Source: JAYVJH01 sp043777595
Lineage (GTDB): Bacteria; Bacteroidota; Bacteroidia; Cytophagales; Spirosomataceae
Reading direction: 5' to 3'
Length of the DNA: 51,823 bases
Assembly (NCBI GenBank): GCA_043777595.1
Contig: JAYWHT010000045.1
Span: 1-51,823 of the forward strand
Shown: positions 48,654 through 51,823 of the stretch, piece by piece
Layout of the letters: each line of letters opens with the position of its first letter
Position numbering within the stretch: position 1 is the stretch's first letter
Translations under genes and position numbers: made by a program
Notes under the pieces: model-generated
What the model was told of the DNA's origin: nothing
The model's input: the letters and a program-made list of their open reading frames with translations, nothing else
Database searches by the model: none

Positions 48654-51278
48654 ATGAAATCTATACAAATTTTTACTGCAATAGTCTGTATTTTAGGAAA
48701 CTCGGTGCTGGCTTCGGCACAGCAACTGGGGCTTGGTGCAAGGGTAAAAACTGATACGGTGGCGGTAGTTGCGGCCAAAACCAGTACAGTTGATTATGCA
48801 ACACCAAAAGAATATGTAGTGGCCGATATTGTCGTTACTGGCTACCAGTTTCTGGACCCTAACTCGCTCATATCTATGTCAGGTCTGAAAGTAAATGATA
48901 AAGTAAAAATACCCGGGCCAACCATAGATGGGGCTATCAAGAAGTTGATGGACCAAAAAATAATGGACGATGTAGAGGTGCTTTATACCAAAATTGAGGG
49001 CGAGCAAATCTGGCTCAATATCCACATCAAAGAGCAGCCACGATTATTTAAGGTTGTTTTTAGGGGTGTCCGAAAAGGTGAGCAAGAAGCACTACAAGAC
49101 AAAATAAAACTACCCCGTGGGCGTATTATTTCAAATACGATGATAAAAACAACGCAGGTCAATGTTAAAAAGTACTTCATTGAAAAAGGATTTCTGAACA
49201 CCAAAGTACAAATTACCCAAGTACCAGACACAACCCGAGGCAATGCCACGATGATTGTAAATATAAGTAAAGGGTCAAGAGTCAAAATTCACGAGATTGT
49301 CTTTAACGGGCGTACTTCAATACTCGAAGGCAAACTTCGCAATAAACTAAAAAGTACAAAACAAATGCGCTTCGGGCGAATTTTTACTCCAACTAAGTTT
49401 ATTGCCAAAAAATTTGAAGAAGACAAAGAAAAAGTAATTGAATATTATAATAAATTGGGTTTCCGTGATGCTGTCATCACATCAGACAGCATCAAGCCAT
49501 TCAACGACAAATCGATAGATATAGTACTAAATATTGACGAAGGGCCAAAATATTATATCCGAAATATCACTTGGACGGGTAATTATTTGTACAAAACAGA
49601 AGATTTGAGTAAAGTGCTGGGACTCAAAAAGGGAGATATTTACAACCCAGAGGAATTGGATAAAAAACTCAACGGAAACCCAGGCGAAGACGTAAGTTCT
49701 GCTTACATGGATCAAGGCTACTTGTATTATCGTTGCAATGCCATTGAGAAGTCTATCGAAGGCGACTCGATTGATTTGGAAATGAGAATCTACGAAGGCA
49801 AGCAAGCAACTATCAACCGTATTATATTGAACGGTAACGACAAAACCAGCGACCACGTTGTGATGCGTGAATTATATACATTGCCAGGGCAAAAATTCAG
49901 CAAAACAGAAATCATCAATACCCATCGGCAGCTCTCGCAGTTGGGGTATTTTGATGCCGAAAAAATAGGAATAAATCCAATACCTCACCCCGAAGACGGA
50001 ACGGTGGACATTGAATATTCAGTTCAAGAAAAACCCAGCGATCAGATTGAATTATCGGGTGGCTGGGGTGGTTTTATTGGTTTTGTAGGTACGTTGGGAT
50101 TAGTTTTTAATAACTTTTCAGCCCGCAACCTTACCAATCCCAAAGCATGGCGGCCACTACCCTCTGGCGATGGCCAAAAAGTTGCTATTCGTTTTCAAGC
50201 CAGTGGTCGGCAGTTTCAGACTTACACCGCTTCGTTTACAGAGCCTTGGTTTGGTGGCAAAAAACCCGTTTCGTTTGGTATCAGTCTAAGCCATACTGTG
50301 TTTCGTACCTTCAATCAGTTTGACCCGCTTGCTACAGCTTCGGGTGGTATCAAGTTTACGGGGGCCTATCAAAACACAGGCTTGACAATTTCATTTGGTA
50401 AACGCCTCAGAGTACCCGATCGTAACTTTTCATTGAGCGGTGCATTGTCGTTTCAGCGTTATAACTTAGATAGTTTAGATTTATTTAGAATCGGTTATGC
50501 AAATGGTGCGTCAAATAACTTTACGCTCAACGTAACTTTTGCTCGCAACAGCGTTGATAGCCCACAGTTTCCACGCAATGGCTCGTCGTTTTCGCTTAGT
50601 GGTACTTTTACGCCACCTTACTCAATGTTTAGAGACGTAACCAACGAGCCAGCCTCGACCAAATACAAATGGGTAGAATACCAAAAATGGATGTTTGATG
50701 CCAGTTGGTACCAGACGGTGGTGGGCAAACTTGTTTTTGCTACACGGGCGCACATGGGCTTTTTGGGTAGCTACAATAAGCGTACTGAAATTGGCCCCTT
50801 TGAGCGGTTTGTGTTGGGTGGCGCAGGTTTGGCTGGCAATGGTCAATTTGCATTGGCACAAGACATCATCGGTCTGCGTGGCTATTTAGATCGTCAGGTT
50901 GTACCAATTCAAAACGCTTTGAGTTCGGTCGATGTGTCGCAACTTGATGCAGGTGCGGCACAACAACTCGGCGCAAATGGCTTTACGGGTGGTGTGGCAT
51001 ACAATAAGTACGTGATGGAGTTGCGGTATCCGCTCTCGCTCAATCCGTCGGCTACTATATTTGCACTCGTGTTTGCCGAAGGGGGCAACAACTGGGGTAG
51101 CTACAAAGACTTTAATCCGTTTGAACTCAAACGAGCCGCTGGCGTAGGCGCACGTATTTTTATGCCTGCCTTTGGTATGATTGGTATTGACTATGCTTAT
51201 GGCTTCGACCCACTACCCGGCCAAACACAACGCAGTGGCACGCAGTTTCACTTTACAATCGGGCAGCAGTTGCGGTAA
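48654..51278 (+). CDS. bamA: Outer-membrane protein assembly factor BamA
   Basis: BamA folds beta-barrel proteins into the outer membrane. The 874-residue protein has a signal peptide (ending near ASAQ), five POTRA repeats up to about residue 440 (for example EYVVADIVVTGYQFLDPNSL and NRIILNGNDKTSDHVVMREL), and a C-terminal 16-strand barrel with a final strand, FDPLPGQTQRSGTQFHFTIG followed by QQLR. Near residue 770 is IIGLRGYLDRQV, matching the conserved xRGF/RGY motif. The next gene starts 3 bases after the stop. The spacer upstream (48519-48653) has no convincing promoter. Confidence 0.95.
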   Translation: MKSIQIFTAIVCILGNSVLASAQQLGLGARVKTDTVAVVAAKTSTVDYATPKEYVVADIVVTGYQFLDPNSLISMSGLKVNDKVKIPGPTIDGAIKKLMDQKIMDDVEVLYTKIEGEQIWLNIHIKEQPRLFKVVFRGVRKGEQEALQDKIKLPRGRIISNTMIKTTQVNVKKYFIEKGFLNTKVQITQVPDTTRGNATMIVNISKGSRVKIHEIVFNGRTSILEGKLRNKLKSTKQMRFGRIFTPTKFIAKKFEEDKEKVIEYYNKLGFRDAVITSDSIKPFNDKSIDIVLNIDEGPKYYIRNITWTGNYLYKTEDLSKVLGLKKGDIYNPEELDKKLNGNPGEDVSSAYMDQGYLYYRCNAIEKSIEGDSIDLEMRIYEGKQATINRIILNGNDKTSDHVVMRELYTLPGQKFSKTEIINTHRQLSQLGYFDAEKIGINPIPHPEDGTVDIEYSVQEKPSDQIELSGGWGGFIGFVGTLGLVFNNFSARNLTNPKAWRPLPSGDGQKVAIRFQASGRQFQTYTASFTEPWFGGKKPVSFGISLSHTVFRTFNQFDPLATASGGIKFTGAYQNTGLTISFGKRLRVPDRNFSLSGALSFQRYNLDSLDLFRIGYANGASNNFTLNVTFARNSVDSPQFPRNGSSFSLSGTFTPPYSMFRDVTNEPASTKYKWVEYQKWMFDASWYQTVVGKLVFATRAHMGFLGSYNKRTEIGPFERFVLGGAGLAGNGQFALAQDIIGLRGYLDRQVVPIQNALSSVDVSQLDAGAAQQLGANGFTGGVAYNKYVMELRYPLSLNPSATIFALVFAEGGNNWGSYKDFNPFELKRAAGVGARIFMPAFGMIGIDYAYGFDPLPGQTQRSGTQFHFTIGQQLR

Positions 51279-51281
51279 AAT

Positions 51282-51731
51282 ATGTTCGGTAGTCATTATA
51301 GAGTTGAGACATCAAAAGACTTCCAAACTTATGAGTTTGTTAGTGTCGGCCAGCGAGGAAATATCACAAAAGTGGTTCGATATAGTGAGATTAACGTAAA
51401 AGGGTTCTACAATCTTGGATTTGGGGACAAAGACCCCGTTACAGGTCTCATCAGTGACTTGATAGTGAGTAACAATGGGGATAGTCATAAAGTATTGGCC
51501 ACGGTCGCAGCTACTCTTTACGCCTTTACGAACGAAAATCCAGATGCGGTTGTCGTTGCAACAGGAAGCTCTGAAGCAAGAACTCGATTGTACAGAATGG
51601 GAATAACCAATAATATTGAAGAAATTGAAAAAGATTTTATAATTATGGGATTGACGGAAAGCCACTGGGAAATTTTCCGTAGAGACGTGGTATATAGTGC
51701 CTTTTTAGTTCGTAGAAAAATACAAATTTAA
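51282..51731 (+). CDS. DUF6934-like protein
   Basis: The 149-residue cytosolic protein resembles DUF6934 as I remember it: DFQTYEFVSVGQRGNITKVV, then YNLGFGDKDPVTGLISDLIV and SNNGDSHKVLATVAATLYAF, then ATGSSEARTRLYRMGI. The family is found in accessory regions of Bacteroidota and has no known function. Starting 3 bases after bamA it would be cotranscribed with it, an unexpected pairing. A hairpin follows the stop. Confidence 0.65.
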   Translation: MFGSHYRVETSKDFQTYEFVSVGQRGNITKVVRYSEINVKGFYNLGFGDKDPVTGLISDLIVSNNGDSHKVLATVAATLYAFTNENPDAVVVATGSSEARTRLYRMGITNNIEEIEKDFIIMGLTESHWEIFRRDVVYSAFLVRRKIQI

Positions 51732-51772
51732 ACGGATTGTGCTAGTAGAATTATTTTGAAAAAAGGGTAAAA

Positions 51773-51814
51773 ATGGTTATCTCAAGGTTGCAAAACCAAA
51801 ATAGAGATAACCAT
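51773..51814 (+). terminator. Hairpin after the DUF6934-like gene
   Basis: ATGGTTATCTC (51773-51783) and GAGATAACCAT (51804-51814) pair over 11 bp, with an inner GGTT/AACC stem in the 20-base loop. It is probably the terminator of the bamA transcript. The ATG at 51813 lies in the right arm and was not taken as a gene start. Confidence 0.55.
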
Positions 51815-51823
51815 GAACCAGAT

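Noticed and set aside
51813..51823. ATG near the right edge as the start of another gene
   Set aside because: It lies in the right arm of a perfect hairpin and only 11 bases are visible.

Overview
The window looks like a chromosomal segment of a Bacteroidota bacterium, most likely of the order Cytophagales (inference). The evidence is a C-terminal type IX secretion (T9SS) sorting domain at 24.8-26.0 kb, promoters of the Bacteroidota form TTG-N~20-TAnnTTTG, A-rich start contexts without Shine-Dalgarno sequences, and outer-membrane families typical of the phylum (DUF6089-like, DUF2490, DUF4221-like). I saw no tRNA, rRNA, CRISPR array or intact transposase.

Layout. 0-2.9 kb: an accessory edge with a two-gene ATPase/TOPRIM-like module that resembles nuclease defence pairs, and a Uma2-type PD-(D/E)XK protein. 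3.0-6.7 kb: a GH88/GH105-type sugar hydrolase facing an exported esterase and an outer-membrane barrel protein. 6.7-22.7 kb: the S10-spc-alpha ribosomal supercluster from rplC to rplQ, with secY, map, infA, rpmJ and rpoA in canonical order. rpsJ and the str genes are missing upstream. The cluster has a double promoter with a long leader hairpin, an internal promoter before rpsH, and a clean terminator after rplQ. 22.7-27.6 kb: carA, a fasciclin protein, and a T9SS cargo protein overlapping a PYROXD2-like FAD oxidoreductase.

27.6-41.5 kb is the accessory heart of the window. Two RND permeases (one with its membrane-fusion partner) bracket an apparent operon: a small LuxR-type regulator, a secreted cysteine-rich mini-protein, a DUF4221-like lipoprotein, a thioredoxin-like lipoprotein, a DUF6734-like protein, a glycosyltransferase and a truncated LanC-like gene. 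The regulator and the promoter/leader occur twice; the first regulator copy is frameshifted. Poly-C/poly-G tracts in inverted orientation flank the first promoter copy. This peptide locus is the best candidate here for an undescribed system. The second RND operon is split by a small gene of the four-helix-bundle (S23/IVP) family sitting between 32-bp inverted repeats, and both RND permeases carry a similar GC-rich palindromic repeat in frame.

41.6-51.8 kb returns to housekeeping: enolase, a DivIC/FtsB-like protein, a second S23/IVP-family gene beside heptamer repeats, a low-molecular-weight tyrosine phosphatase, a PD-(D/E)XK-like protein, a DCC-family protein, phosphoglycerate mutase, a DUF2490 protein, undecaprenyl diphosphate synthase, BamA and a DUF6934-like protein.

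Functional calls rest on reading translated sequences by eye. No database search was run.
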